Assembly: GCA_029959085.1 (NCBI GenBank) | Contig: JARWIR010000014.1 | Location: forward strand, 10,834,001-10,898,000 | Source of the DNA: Nemophila menziesii | Taxonomy: Eukaryota; Streptophyta; Magnoliopsida; Boraginales; Hydrophyllaceae | Length of the DNA stretch: 64,000 nt | Direction: 5' to 3' | Shown here: in pieces, positions 21,011-33,148 of the stretch | Layout: the number at the start of each line of letters is the position of its first letter | Position numbering within the stretch: position 1 is the stretch's first letter | Notes under the pieces: generated by a model | What the model saw: only the letters and a program-made list of their open reading frames with translations | The model's database searches: none | Told to the model about the DNA's origin: nothing | Translations under genes and position numbers: made by a program

Positions 21011-22811
21011 TGATGTCTCCCTATTTGTTCTAATTATTAGCCCATTGGAGACATCGTTTTAGGTGAATAATTGACTTATTAGCTAGACTTTTATGCATAA
21101 TTTGTCATATTACACTTTTCCCCCTTGGAATTTAACTATTTGCATTTTCTGAGTTTTTGTGCGTAAATTTGACTATTTTTGGTGCAAAGTTAAATAGGTT
21201 CTTGAATTTCATGAAATACCAATCCAATGAGAAGAAGTGAGAATAAAGTCTTAGTGTATTTTAGAGTGTTAGGAAATGTTTCTACTCGAGTTTCTATTAT
21301 TAGAGTGCACTTTCCTATTTCTATTTCTTGAATTATTGATTTATTCTTTTTAAGCATATGCGGTTTAATTATTTATTTAATGTGAAGCTTTAAAAGATAA
21401 ATGGTAATTACTTAGAGACCAAGTCGAGTTAGAAAAGGAAAAGAAAAGAGATTTACATGGAAATAAGAAGATTTAGGAAGGATATATGCAAAGAAGGAAA
21501 AGATAAAGCTGCCTTATGAATCTGAAATTCCAGCCACGTTTTAAAGATCAGTCCATAACTTACGATTGGCTAGGAATCTGGATGAGTGGTCTGCACCAAT
21601 AGAAAGCTCTTTCCAAGACAAGCAGTTTCATATATTGGAACTTCTCAAACGGATAAGTATTGAAAATTATATGACCAAATCAAATCAGCAGCAAAATCTT
21701 ACCTTTCCTAGATTTTAGGGTTACGAATTAAAGAGTTCTTGACTTGTCTTCCACTCCAAGTAAATTCGACCTAGAGGTTCCTAACAACTATAAATACATC
21801 CCTTAACCTCCTCTTTCAAACACACTTTCATATAATTATCAAAGAGGCTTAAGGATTCAAGACAGAGCAAGCAGGAAGGAAGAAAGGTAGGAGCTGGAGA
21901 CTGTCTATATCTCCAATTCAAAGCCAAACCCAACCTCTTCATTAGGTTTATTTATTTTCTTTCTGTAAAACATTATGTCTTTTAATTTCATTGTTTTAGT
22001 TTTATTTTCCGTTATGAGCTAAACTTCTTAAGTGCTTGAGAATCGCTATAAGGGTTGAACCTTAATTTATTTAATTAATGCTTTCTGATTTGGGATTTTT
22101 ATAATTTAATTCGAATTGAGTAATTTAGTATTGTTTGTTATCGTAAGTTAATTTCACTATATTTAATTTGGCCAATTAGACATAGGTTTGAGTAATTAGG
22201 CTATTCACTTTGGTGGGGAAGTTATCATCTTGACGGGGGGTTTAATTACTGACATAGGTAATAAACGTAAGATAGAAATTATTGATCCTGACAGACTTAG
22301 TTAATCTTATAGCCAATTGGGTAGAGAACCTGACATTCGAAGGTGGATTATGATCGCCCTGGCGGGGTTTGTAACACCTGAGAATAGCTCCTAAGTCCAC
22401 CCTGACGGGGGTTAGGAGAATCTAGAATCCCGACTATTACTAGTTACTAATTTGTCCCTTAGAAGAAGCATTGATTAAGTTTATTTTGGTAAAACCTAGC
22501 GTGACTCAAGTACTATTCTCTCATCCTTTCGTCTCTTCATATTTATTTTCTTGCATTAGTTTTAATTTTAGTTTAATATCTACTTTATTTGCACTTTAAT
22601 CCTTTAATCAAAAACAAAAGAAAAATCTATTTCTTTACTTTTAGTTTTCATTCAAGCAACTATTTCTATTTATTGCATAACACTTTAATCATACCTAATC
22701 CGTCGATGAGATCGATCTCGTTTACCGGATATTACTTGGATGACCCGTACACTTGCGGTACGTGTCTTGCCTTTTTAGGTGTGTTTATTTAGAACATACT
22801 AGGAGACACCA
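21011..22811 (+). repeat. Element B 3' LTR
   Basis: About 1,801 bp from TGATGTCTCC to GGAGACACCA, nearly identical to the 5' LTR. The last base of its terminal hairpin is changed (CATCG instead of CATCA). TATA box at 21789-21796. Followed by TSD GTCAT. Confidence 0.92.
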
Positions 22812-23398
22812 GTCATGCCTAATAATCTAAGGGATAATGGCTTATATCGTGGCTACAAAGAAAAGGCTAAAGGCTCAAAGTGGGCTAAGACGGATAATAT
22901 TAATATAAGGGATAAAAGGCTAAAAAGGTCACAAATGGCTAACAAAGAACTGCCCTTATCATTTTCTCAAGTACATAGCTCGTCTTTAGTTTATATCTAG
23001 GTGGGTTCTCTACTAATTAGGATTTCACATTTTACACACCAAACATATTCCTTAAGTACAAGCTTACTTCATTTGCATTGTTCATTAATTTTTCCTATCA
23101 ATTACTTATGTTTGCATGCAATTCTAAATGCGTTTTATATCAATCCCTAAATTTTACTATTTACTATCATAGATTCATCAAAAGTATGCTTAAAGGGATA
23201 TTTAAAATCTTCTACAGTCAAACGCAACTCCGAAAATTCTTTTATTGAAAGCAAATAAAACATATAACACATAAAAAACTGGGATGAGGCAACGAACCCC
23301 ACCCCAAACTCAAAAATTAGCCGTGTCCCCATGACTCGAAAAAGACTCAAAGAAATTAAACTAATCTACACTAAAAAGGAAGGATTAGAAAACGTATC
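22812..23398 (-). other. Element C 3' UTR (proximal part)
   Basis: This is the continuation of the C 3' UTR on the other side of B; GTCAT is shared. On the minus strand it carries a degraded form of the GAGTCGTG stem-loop (about 23317-23337) and a PPT-like motif (TTTGAGTTTGGGGTGG) at about 23301-23314. No gene. Confidence 0.75.
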
Positions 23399-24739
23399 TT
23401 AACCAGCGCGTGGCTGGTTACCGGTGTTGCGTTCTGGACCTTTGTCTTGCGTGAGAACATTATAAATTGCGTTTTGAAGTGTGTTCACGCCAAGGATCAA
23501 ATTGCGAATAAGGTCCAGCTCTCGTGTAACGTTTCCTAAGGTAGCAATCATCTTCTCTTGATTCTCTTCCAACACCCTAATTTTTTATTCCAACTCAGGA
23601 GCACTCTTTGCTTTCTTTGATGGAGGAGCTCTAGGAGTCTTCGTAGCTCGTGTTGCTTCATCATGGATATTCTGAATTGTACTCAATTCCATGCTCACTC
23701 CAACAGAAACACCATCAATATCTGCGTTCCTACGCAGAATTTTTGCGTCTAAGCACAAAGTAGTGATAGTACAAGGAAACTTGAGATTTTGTTGTTTCAT
23801 TGGAGCTCTCGCGAATTCCATGATGGTTTCATAAATAATTTTAGCAACGTTCATCGGTTTCTCCTCCATAACACACTTGATAAAAATTATATGTTCCTTC
23901 TTCAACTCGGATGTGTGTTTAATTCCAAAGAAAGTAGGGATTATGAAACGAGACCAACCCATCGCACGAGGTGTCAAATTACTGCTGTAAAACTGTCCAG
24001 GATACCTTTCTCCTTCTGGAATTGGGCTAGCCCCATTAATAAGCACAGTTCCCCAAAGGGATTCATAATCAAAGGATGGATCATTAATAGATTCTTGGAA
24101 CGCACATAACCCAGTAAAGTTGGGTAATTTCAAAGATTTCCGAATAAGTTCAATAGAGAAAGGAACTACCTTTTTGCGAATTTCAATTACCTCACGGGAA
24201 AGGGCTAATCCTTCATAAAATTCTCGCATAAAAGTAGGAATAAAGTCAAGCTTCCTTTCTCGCAATTCTTTCCAACCAAACTTGTCACAAGCCACATCAT
24301 ATTCTGTGTGAGCACTACTCATAATACCCTTAGGAAAATCCATCTCCTCACCAAACTTCAAAAATTCAATTATTTCACGAACCTGATCATTCCAAGAAGT
24401 ATAAACCCTCTTTGGCTTGTGAACGCACATCTTTCTTCGCGGGGGTTTCTGTTGAACTGGTACTTCCGGAACTTCTTGTTCTTTCTCATCCTCAATTTAT
24501 TTCTCAATCTCATCTTCATGTTCTTCCTCACTTTCTGGTTCATCAATTAATCTTCTCTTCTGACCTGTGATTTCTTTTCTCTTGGGAGCAAGCTTAACCT
24601 CTTCAATCTTGCGTTTAGGACGCGAATCAGGAATCTCAATAGCTTGTTCTTGAGTACCACCAATGGTGGTCTTCTTTCTAGGAGCAGTTCTTCTGAAATC
24701 ACCGGTCCTGTTAGTCATCTCTTTCCACCCCAAACTCAA
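23399..24739 (-). pseudogene. Element C long accessory ORF (plant-transposon-like / Athila ORF1-like), two in-frame stops
   Basis: A 446-codon frame starts MTNRTGDFRRTAPRKK (24739) and ends QPRAG at 23399. TAA codons interrupt it at 24497-24499 and 23585-23587. The N-terminal 110 residues are charged. The middle has WKELRERKLDFIPTFMREF, SIELIRKSLKLPNFTG, FIIPTFFGIKHTSELKKEH and IIFIKCVMEEKPMNVAKI, resembling the putative plant transposon domain found with Athila elements. The C-terminal segment (LEENQEKMIATLGNV..) looks like a coiled coil. It occupies the env-like position downstream of integrase but has no evident signal peptide or membrane segment. Function unknown. Confidence 0.75.
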
Positions 24740-25772
24740 AACTTCAAATAGTAAGAAGCTAGAGAAAAGCTTAGAACTTTGATGTTTTGAGGCTTAGGAA
24801 TTGAAGATTAAGGTGTAATATGAGATGGGTAATGGTTAATTTGTGTGGGAGAAGAAAGAATTGGGTTTAATTTAAGGATTAGGTGAAGAACAATCTTGGT
24901 GAAAAATTGAGGATTTGGTGATATTTTGGAGAGGAGGTGAGTTGATCTTGTATTATTGTGATAAAATAGGGTAGGATTTTATGGTATTTATAGGTTTTAA
25001 TGATGATTTTTGGAGGTGGGGAAGGTGTGGGTGCGTTTTTGGTAAAAACTTGCAGAATAGGCTAAAAAAAACTAGGTCAAAAGGCATAAAACCGCCATAT
25101 CATAGTTGAAACCGGGTTCCCGGTTTCGCATCGCTGTGTCGGCGCGAAAACAAGAACTTGATTAATTTTTTTTTTACCTCAAAACGCAAATTTTGGCTGG
25201 ACCCCAAGACGCTGGGTCAGAGAATTGCCCTTCGAAACCGGGTTCCCGGTTTGCATCGCTGACGCGAATGGACACGCAAGCGATGACGCAGCAAACAGCG
25301 GGATCCAAATTCGAAAATGTGAGCTCCAAAACCGGGTTCCCGGTTTCCGTCGATGGCGCGAGTCAACACGCAACAAGAGGCTAGTCTTCAACACGCTGGG
25401 TCAGAAACTTCGAGACTTCCAGCTCTTGAAACCGGGTACCCGGTTTGCGAAAACCAGGGCCCCGGTTTGCGTCGAATTCGCGAACCAAGACGCACCTTCT
25501 TGCGTGTGGAAGGTTGGTATCAGCGTCACAACCGGGTTCCCGGTTTGTGCGAAACCGGGTTCCCGGATTCTCCTGGACAACCAACCTCTTTTTCTTCAAT
25601 TTTTGCCCTTTCGACCCCAAAATCACGACCTTTTTACCCCTGAAATCATCAAAAACAACTACCCTTCCTCATTCCTTACTAATAAACACTAAAATTATGA
25701 AAATCAAACTAAATTACACTACGAAAATTAAAAAATCTAACTAATATACAATGAATTGGCTTTTGTTTAACG
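24740..25772 (-). other. Element C leader with AAACCGGGTTCCCGGTTT palindrome array
   Basis: Between the integrase end and the accessory start are six near-identical palindromes AAACCGGGTTCCCGGTTT (25109-25126, 25235-25252, 25329-25346, 25429-25446 with TA, 25531-25546, and 25552-25566 partial), separated by 29-126 bp of unlike sequence. TATAAATA on the minus strand at 24992-24985 is about 250 bp before the accessory ATG. A PPT-like TTTGAGTTTGGGGT lies just upstream of the ATG. ORFs in this array are by-products of its repeats. Confidence 0.78.
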
Positions 25773-25775
25773 TCG

Positions 25776-28700
25776 TTAAGCTCGACGGATTACCTCACGC
25801 TTCAAAGGAGTCTCGAAGAGATACATGACCTCCCCGGGATGTGCATCTTCCAAGCGGTTGGTATCTTCACCTCCATGGTATATCTTTAATCGATGACCGT
25901 TTACCATGAAGGTGCGGTTCTCGAGTGGATGTTCTATTTCTATCGCCCCATGAGGTGTAACTTTGGTCACAATGTATGGACCTGACCACTTAGACCTTAA
26001 CTTACCCGGATAATTGCTGAACTTTGAATTATACTTCAATACTTTTTGTCCCACTTCAAATTTCTTCATATGAATCCGATTGTCATGCCATTTCTTCGTG
26101 TTTTCTTTGTAAAGTTTAGCATTTTCATAGGCATTCAATCGGAATTTATCAAGTTCGTTACGCTTCATCATACGATTCTCTCCTGCTAAGGTAGGATCTA
26201 AGTTTAACTGCGCAATTGCGCAATAGGCACCCATTTCAAGCCCAAGAGGTAAGTGACAAGACTTACCATACACCATACGATACGGAGATGCACCAACTAG
26301 AGGTTTAAACGCAGTACGATAGGCCCACAACGCATCATCTAACTTCATTGACCAATCTTTTCTTGTAGGACCAACAGTCTTCTCTAGGATTGATTTTACT
26401 TCACGATTCGATACTTCAGCTTGACAATTGGATTGTGGATGATATGCAGTAGATACACGGTGTCTTACTCCATACTTCTCTAGAACAGCCTTCAAATATT
26501 TATTAACGAAATGAGATCCTCCATCGCTAATAATCACTCTAGGTGTACCATGTCTAGTGAACATATGTGATTTTAAGAACTTAATCACCACTCGTGAATT
26601 ATTGGTTGGTAAAGCCACAGCTTCTACCCATTTAGATACGTAATCAACAGCTAATAAGATTTAGAGGTTACCATTTGAAGGAACGAACGGACCCATAAAA
26701 TCTATACCCAAAATATCGAATATTTCCACTTCTAACACATTATTACGTGGCATTTCATCCCTCTTGGATATGTTTCCGGTAAACTGGCATCTCGCACATC
26801 TCTTCACGTAATCATTACAATCTTTTACAAGAGAAGGCCAGTAAAAACCGGATTGGAATACCTTAGCAGCAGTTCTATCTCCCTTGAAGTGTCCTCCGTA
26901 GAGTGAATCATGACATCCTGCTATAATTGCTTCTGTTTCTTCCTTGGCTACACATCTTCGTATCATTTGGTCAGCACATACCTTGTAGAGGAAAGGATCC
27001 TCCCAAAAGAATTGTCTAGCACGATGAGCTAACCTCTTTCTCTCTTGATAAGTGGATCCTTCGGGAAAAGAACCACTCACAACTAAATTCGTAATGTCTG
27101 CATACCAAGGAGCTTCATAATCACGAACAACAAACAAATTCTCATTAGGAAACTCTTCTCTAACTACTTCAGTTCCACCATTCATCTCTGAACCTTCAAG
27201 ACGCGATAGATGATCTGCAACCTGATTCTCACAACCCTTTCTATCTTTAATCTCTAAATCGAATGCTTGAAGCAATAAAACCCATCTGATTAACCTCGGT
27301 TTAGCATCTTTCTTCTCCATAAGAAATCTAATCGCTGAATGATCTGTATAAACAATAACCTTCGCTCCAAGAAGATAAGAGCAAAACTTATCGAATGAAT
27401 ACACAACTGCTAGTAATTCTTTCTCTGTAACTGTACAATTAACTTGAGCACCATTGAAAGTTTTACTAGCGTAATAAATCGAATGAAATATCTTATCTTT
27501 TCTCTGTCCCAATACAGCTCCCATACACAAATCACGCACATCACACATAAATTCAAAAGGCAAACTCCAATCTGGAGGTAATACTATAGGAGCAGAAATG
27601 AGCTTTTCTTTGATTGCTTGAAAAGCCGCTAAACAAGCTTCATCAAAAAGGAATTTGGAATCCTTCTCAAGTAAGTTGCATAACGGTTTAGCAATCTTAG
27701 AAAAGTCTTTAATAAAACGCCTATAAAAGCCAGCATGGCCAAGAAAACTTCTTACCCCTTTAACAGAAACAGGAGGGGGAAGAGTTTTAATTACCTCTAT
27801 CTTCGCTCTATCAACTTCTAATCCAGCACTTGAAACTTTGTGACCCAGCACTATACCTTCGCGAACCATGAAATGACACTTCTCCCAGTTTAAGACCAAA
27901 TCTGTTTCCTTGCATCTGATTAACACTTTCTCCAAGTTATCTAAACATCTATCAAAATCATCACCAAACACGGAAAAATCGTCCATAAAAACTTCAAGAA
28001 AATTATCGATCATATCCTAGAAGATGGCCATCATACATCTTTGAAAGGTAGTAGGTGCATTACACAACCCAAATGGCATTCTGTGATATGAAAAAGTACC
28101 AAAGGGGCATGTAAATATTGTTTTATGTTGATCTTCTGGAGCCACATAGATCTGATTATACCCAGAATAACCATTTAAGAAACAGTAGTACTCTCTACCC
28201 GCCAATTTATCTAACATTTGATCAATGAAAGGAAATGGGAAATGATCCTTTCTGGTGCCCTTGTTCAGTTTACGATAATCCATACAAACTCTCCAACCAA
28301 CTACCGTTCTTGCAGGAATTGCTTCAATTTGATCATTAAGAATTGTTGTGATTCCTCCTTTCTTCGGTACACACTGAACTGGGCTCACCCATTCACTACT
28401 CGAGATGGGATAAATAATCCCCGGGGCTAACAGCTTGATAACTTCCTTCTTTACTACTTCCTTCATAGCGGGCATTAATCTTCTTTGACCTTCAACTGAG
28501 CGTGCATTATCGTCTTCAAGTATGATTTTGTGTTGACAATAGGATGGACTAATTCCTTTGTTGTCAGCAATTGTCCAACCTATTGCCTCTTTGTTGTCTC
28601 TTAACACACGCAACAGTTTATCTTCTTGAGGACCTGTTAAATTTGCTGAAACAATAACAGGTAGAGTTTCATTAGTACCTAAATACGCATACCTCAAGTG

Positions 28701-29817
28701 TGCTGGTAATGGCTTTTCTTCCAATTCCGGAGGAGATTCAATTGAAGGATTCTTTTTAGGAATAATCTCCCCCGGTTCTCTCACAGGTTCATAGGCAAGA
28801 CGCCTATACTTCGGATTCTCAGAATTAAGAGCTGCCACTGTTTCGGCAAGCTCTTCCATCATCTCAGGTAAGTCTAATGTCAAAGCGGCCTGCAAGATAA
28901 CATCATAATTAAAACAATCAAATACCTCTTGCGATGCCTTCTCAGCTACATCTATTCGAAAGCAATCTTCTTGAGAATCTGGAAACTTCATAGCTCGGAA
29001 CACATTAAATTTGATATCCTCGTCTTGGATTCTCATCGTCAATTCACCGTTTTCTACATCAATCAATGTACGCCCCGTGGCTAGGAATGGTCTTGCCAAA
29101 ATAATGGGGACATTCCCATCCGCGTCGTATTCAAGTATAACAAAATCGACGGGAAATACTAACGTACCTGCCTTAACAAGGACATCTTCAATTCGGCCTT
29201 CTGGATGTGCGAGGGATCGATCCGCCATTTGCAAGACCATAGAAGTAGGTCTTGCTTCTCCAATTTTCAGCTTATCAAAGATCGATTTGGGGATCAGATT
29301 AATGCTTGCACCCAAATCACATAGTGCTTTACCTTTCCAATCTTCTCCAATCGATATCGGAATTGTGAAACTCCCAGGATCAAGTAACTTTGGAGGCAAT
29401 TTACTCTGACAAATAGCACTACATTCTTCAGGAAGACCAATCATCTCATTATCACAGTACGGCCTTTTGTTAGTGAGGGCTCTCTTCAAAAACTTCGTAT
29501 ACTTGGGAATATCTCGGATGGCTTCCAACAACGGGATGTTAATACTAAGGCCTCTCACTCTATTAAAGAAATTCTGAAAATCGGCCAAATCACCCTTTTT
29601 CTGAACTCGAGATGGAAATGGTGGAGGAGGACGATTACTCATAACATCATCTTTCTTCTTTGGAATCTCAATCGGCCTCTCTATTTCTTCAACTTCAACA
29701 TCTTTCTCTTTCTCAATCACATCCTTTTCTTTTCTTGGAACTTCTTTCTCTTTCATAACTGGAAAAGGAGGTGGAGGGAGGTTCTTACCACTTCTGAGAG
29801 TAACAGCTTTGCAATCT
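25776..29817 (-). pseudogene. Element C protease-RT-RNase H-integrase (pseudogene)
   Basis: After a 1-base frameshift near 29818 the frame is continuous to 25776 except for stops at 28014-28016 (TAG for Trp in MAIF-W-DMI) and about 26658-26660 (TAA for Tyr in [10 protein letters not shown]). Domains in order: protease with CDLGASINLIP and VPIILARPFLATGRT; RT with CMDYRKLN, MPFGLCNAPTTFQRCM and [12 protein letters not shown]; RNase H; integrase with an H-H-C-C finger ([16 protein letters not shown]), D-D-E residues ([22 protein letters not shown]) and a GPYIVTKV module. The usual TAG stop after FETP is TTG here, adding a few residues (KREVIRRA). RT and integrase identify the Athila lineage. 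Confidence 0.88.
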
Positions 29818-31431
29818 TCATGTTATCTCGGATATGTCAGTGTCACTAGGGAGTTGCCCTTTTGGACGCTGATTAAGTTGTTTTGTGATTTGAGCTAGCT
29901 GATTCTCTAATAGTTTAATGTTTGTGTCAGACGCTTGTTGATTCTGAATAGCTTGCGTCTGGATGGCAATTAGGTTTTCAACGGTTTTCTGAAGGCTAAG
30001 CACACCTTCTTGTGGTTGAGCGGGTAAGGCTTTTTGGTTCATGGTTTCGTTATAAGTGTCTTGAGAAGCTTGTCTCTGAACATAGTTTCCTTGATTCCGT
30101 CCTCCTTGATAATTATTATTTGGTCTTGGATTGAAGTTGTTACCTTGGGGACGCGGCTGATATGCGTATGTAGGATTGGCTGCCCCACTAGGATTTGAGT
30201 ATTGAAACCCATGATGGTTTCTGTTAGGCTGATATCCATTACCACTCGAATTAAAGTTTCCTCTATTGGAGACAAACATCACGGACTCTTGATTAATCTG
30301 ACAATTCTCCCAATCGTGATCATTCACACCACAAAACTCACATCCATACACTTCTTGCGCAACCTTTACCTCAACTCTCTTATTCGAAAAACCCTCTTTC
30401 ACGGCTAAAGTAAGTTGTCTTAACTGTTGTTCTAGTGTGGTTTGTATCTTGGTCTCTAAGGAGTTGACCTTTTCTTCAATGTTGACATTATTAACTCCTC
30501 CTTTAACTGGTGTTCTTACGGTATTCCAACCAACTTCATTATCAACTGTTCTATCCAAAATAATTCTCGCATACGTAGGTTGAACTCGTAAAAACGCACC
30601 ACCACACAAAAAATCTAAATCTTTCCTCGAACTCCCCTCAAGACCATTATAGAAAATCTTCATTTGTTGTTGTTCAGTAAGGTCAAAATTAGGGACTCTT
30701 CGTAAACATTTCTGAAATCTCGACCAACTTCTACCCAACGCTTCATCGTATTCTTGTTTGAAATGTGTTAACGCAAGTTGAGCTTCTAACCTCATGTTGG
30801 ATGGATAATACCTGTCGAAAAACGCAGCCTGTAACTGCTCCCAATTCGTAATCTTCCCTGATTCTTGCGAATCATGCCAATCACTTGCTCCATCTATTAA
30901 GAAAAATCTGAACGTATCATAATACATTTGCTCCCTTGTTACCCCTTGCGTGATGTATGAATCGCAAATCTGCATGAATTATTGTACCGCGCGAAGTGGA
31001 TCTTCTCCGGGCTTGCCTCGGAAGTTTCCGAAATTCTGAAATTGAGCTAGCATACCTGGATCAGTGTGGAATCTTGGAACATCGATATCAGCTGGGCTAA
31101 TCCCAAGAGGAGGGGCAAGGAATGGTTCTTGAGCGGGACCGGTAAGAAACCATGGATCGGCTATTTGAACTTGAATCGGAGGATTAGGAATGACAGGTGG
31201 AATCGGAAGGTTAGGAATTCCAGGAGGCGCTATTGGTTGACAATTTTCGTCTAGTTGAACTCCTGGATTCCCTTGATTGTTAATATTGATATTATTCATT
31301 CTGTTCGCTAAATCTTCTACTTCTCGGGCTTCTTGTTCTCTTCTTCTCTTGTCAGCAAGTCTGATTAATGATTCAGGATTATTAAGGATCGGAGGTGATG
31401 GCTCTAGATCCTTAAGGAGTCTCCTTCGCAT
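29818..31431 (-). pseudogene. Element C gag (one in-frame stop)
   Basis: It starts MRRRLLKDLEPSPPILNNPE. A proline-rich region (IPNLPIPPVIPNPP) is followed by the gag core FHTDPGMLAQFQNFGNFRG, interrupted at 30976-30978 by TAA (AAG expected in QKFMQICDSY), then FRFFLIDGASDWHD and AAFFDRYYPSNMRL. The CCHC knuckle CEFCGVNDHDWENC is followed by an Asn/Gln-rich stretch. The frame ends LPSDTDISEIT where a frameshift separates it from the protease linker. Confidence 0.85.
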
Positions 31432-31573
31432 ACACCAAACCTAAAAACCTGAAAAAGATGAACAAACAAAAAGCGTAAAACTGATAAAAACAAAAATAAA
31501 ATATATGCAACTATCACTAAAGGATAAACACCGTGGTCACACGCTACCGTCCCCGGCAGCGGCGCCAAAAACT
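31432..31573 (-). promoter_or_regulatory. Element C 5' UTR and tRNA-Asp primer-binding site
   Basis: The primer site on the minus strand is TGGCGCCGCTGCCGGGGA (31567-31550), six bases inside the LTR end. About 120 bp of AT-rich leader precede the gag ATG. Confidence 0.85.
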
Positions 31574-33148
31574 TGGTGGTCCTTTGTGTGTTCTAAAATA
31601 AATGCAAAAAGTAATTGAACCACAACCGCAAGTGTACGGTTGTCCCAAGTAATAATAGTGATAATAGATTCGTTCGCAGGGACGGTTGGTTAACTACAAT
31701 GCTTATCAAGTAATGATTGGTTGCACTTATGAAAGCAATAAAAGATATAATGATTGTTTGTTTGGTTTGTATTAATTCTAAGTAATGGAAGACTAGAGTA
31801 AAAATGCAAATAAATAATAAGACGCAAGTAAATGAAGGTAAGACGCAAATATGAGAAGGCAGTACTTGAGAAACGCAAGGGATCCTCCTAATTCTATTTC
31901 ATAACATATGTTGTTTAAGGGTTAAATTTGGTCAATTAACATTGGTCGGGATTCTATAATCCTTGTACCCCCGTTAGGGTGGACTACAAGGCTATTCTAG
32001 AGTGTCACTAGTCCCGTCAGGGTAAATATGGTCCACTTTCGAATGATTAAGCTAAATTACCTCATTGGCCCTAAAATTAACTACGCTCGTCAAAGTCAAA
32101 TAGTTTCTATTTTAGATTGAGTAATTAAGTACATACCTAATAAACCCTCCGTCAGGATGATCCACACGCCACATATGTGGAATAGCCTAGATACTAACAC
32201 CTGTTCTTAGTTAATTACTCCAAAAACAATAAATAATCTCAAATTACATAAAAATGTAAAAGACCCAATTTAATTTAATTTATTAAAACCCAAATTCAGA
32301 CATATGAAATTCAACAGAATAGGGATTCACCCGTTGTGCATTCTCAAGTACCAAAAGAAATTAGCTCATGGTAATAGAAATTAAAACTAAATTAAAAGAA
32401 AGAGAACTCATAGTGTTTTACAAAATTAAAAATAAGAAAAACATAATTTCCGGAATTAGATTTGGCTTAGAATGGAGATATAGACACTCTCCAACTCTAC
32501 AGCTTTCTTCTTCTTCCTTTGTTGACTTCTCTCTGATGCTTCTGCTTATGAATAATAAGTTGTGTGTAAAATAGAAGTCAAAATCTCCTTTTATATTAAG
32601 AAAAACGGATTAGGCCTTGGTCTTAAGATTAAATCACTAATTAAAAGCCCAAGTCTATTTTTTAAGCCCAAAATCCCGTAACTGCTGCACCACCTCCACT
32701 AAAACAGCTCTAGCCGATTTGTTATAACTCTGATTGACCTAAAATCACTTGCTAAATTTCCGTAACTCGATAAGGAACATATTCTCTTCAAAGGTCACTG
32801 GCTAAATCAACTCGTAAGTGCCTCAAAATCAGCAATCTTTGGCCTGTTTTCCAGATTTGCAGCTCCAAAATATAATTCTTGCGGGATTTAAGTTCAAGCT
32901 TTGACTCCATATCACGATCTTTGACTCTTTTCTCGGATTCCTCTCGTAGCTAATATTCAAAACCTGCAAACTTTTCACTAAAATACACAAGATTACGCGC
33001 AAAAGTTTAATAAATCAAAAATACTAGAAATAAAGTAGGAATTCCGGATTATTGCATTTTTAACTCAAAAGTCTATCAAAATATTCAATTAAACATAAAA
33101 AATGATGTCTCCCAAGGGTCTAAAATACGAACAATTAGGGAGACATCA
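31574..33148 (-). repeat. Element C 5' LTR
   Basis: 1,575 bp on the minus strand from TGATGTCTCCC (33148) to ..GGACCACCA (31574). The terminal hairpin has 11-bp arms. TATAAAAG on the minus strand at 32595-32588. The same subfamily as the D LTR. The flank at 33149-33153 is GGTAC. Confidence 0.9.

Larger units (their letters stand above)
13388..22811 (+). mobile_element. Element B: complete, non-autonomous Athila-like gag-protease element
   Basis: B has perfect 5-bp duplications GTCAT (13383-13387, 22812-22816), two full LTRs, primer site, gag, protease, tail, leader with palindromes, short accessory ORF, 3' UTR and PPT, in 9.4 kb. It lacks RT, RNase H and the integrase core. The LTR pair differs at few positions by eye, so insertion is fairly recent. 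It is the innermost layer, lying in the C 3' UTR. Movement would need proteins from a relative such as G or C. Confidence 0.9.
12352..33148 (-). mobile_element. Athila-like element C with gag-pro-pol and long accessory ORF
   Basis: On the minus strand C runs from its 5' LTR (33148 down to 31574) through primer site, gag, protease, RT, RNase H, integrase, leader, accessory ORF (24739-23399), 3' UTR, PPT (12530-12515) and a truncated 3' LTR (12514 to about 12352). B splits its 3' UTR with duplication GTCAT. The polyprotein is inactivated by in-frame stops and a frameshift. The left TSD was lost with the LTR truncation. Confidence 0.87.

Noticed and set aside
23399..24739. Envelope protein making element C a retrovirus-like agent
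   Set aside because: The position is env-like, but I see no signal peptide, transmembrane segment or cleavage site; the centre resembles a putative plant transposon domain.
25105..25570. CRISPR-like array
   Set aside because: The 18-bp palindromes are irregularly spaced (about 29-126 bp), their intervals share partial similarity, and they occur at the same site of a retrotransposon in a plant genome.
25193..25744. Plus-strand ORFs of 60-155 codons over the palindrome array
   Set aside because: They overlap in several frames, follow the repeat periodicity and lie antisense to element C; no family motif is present.
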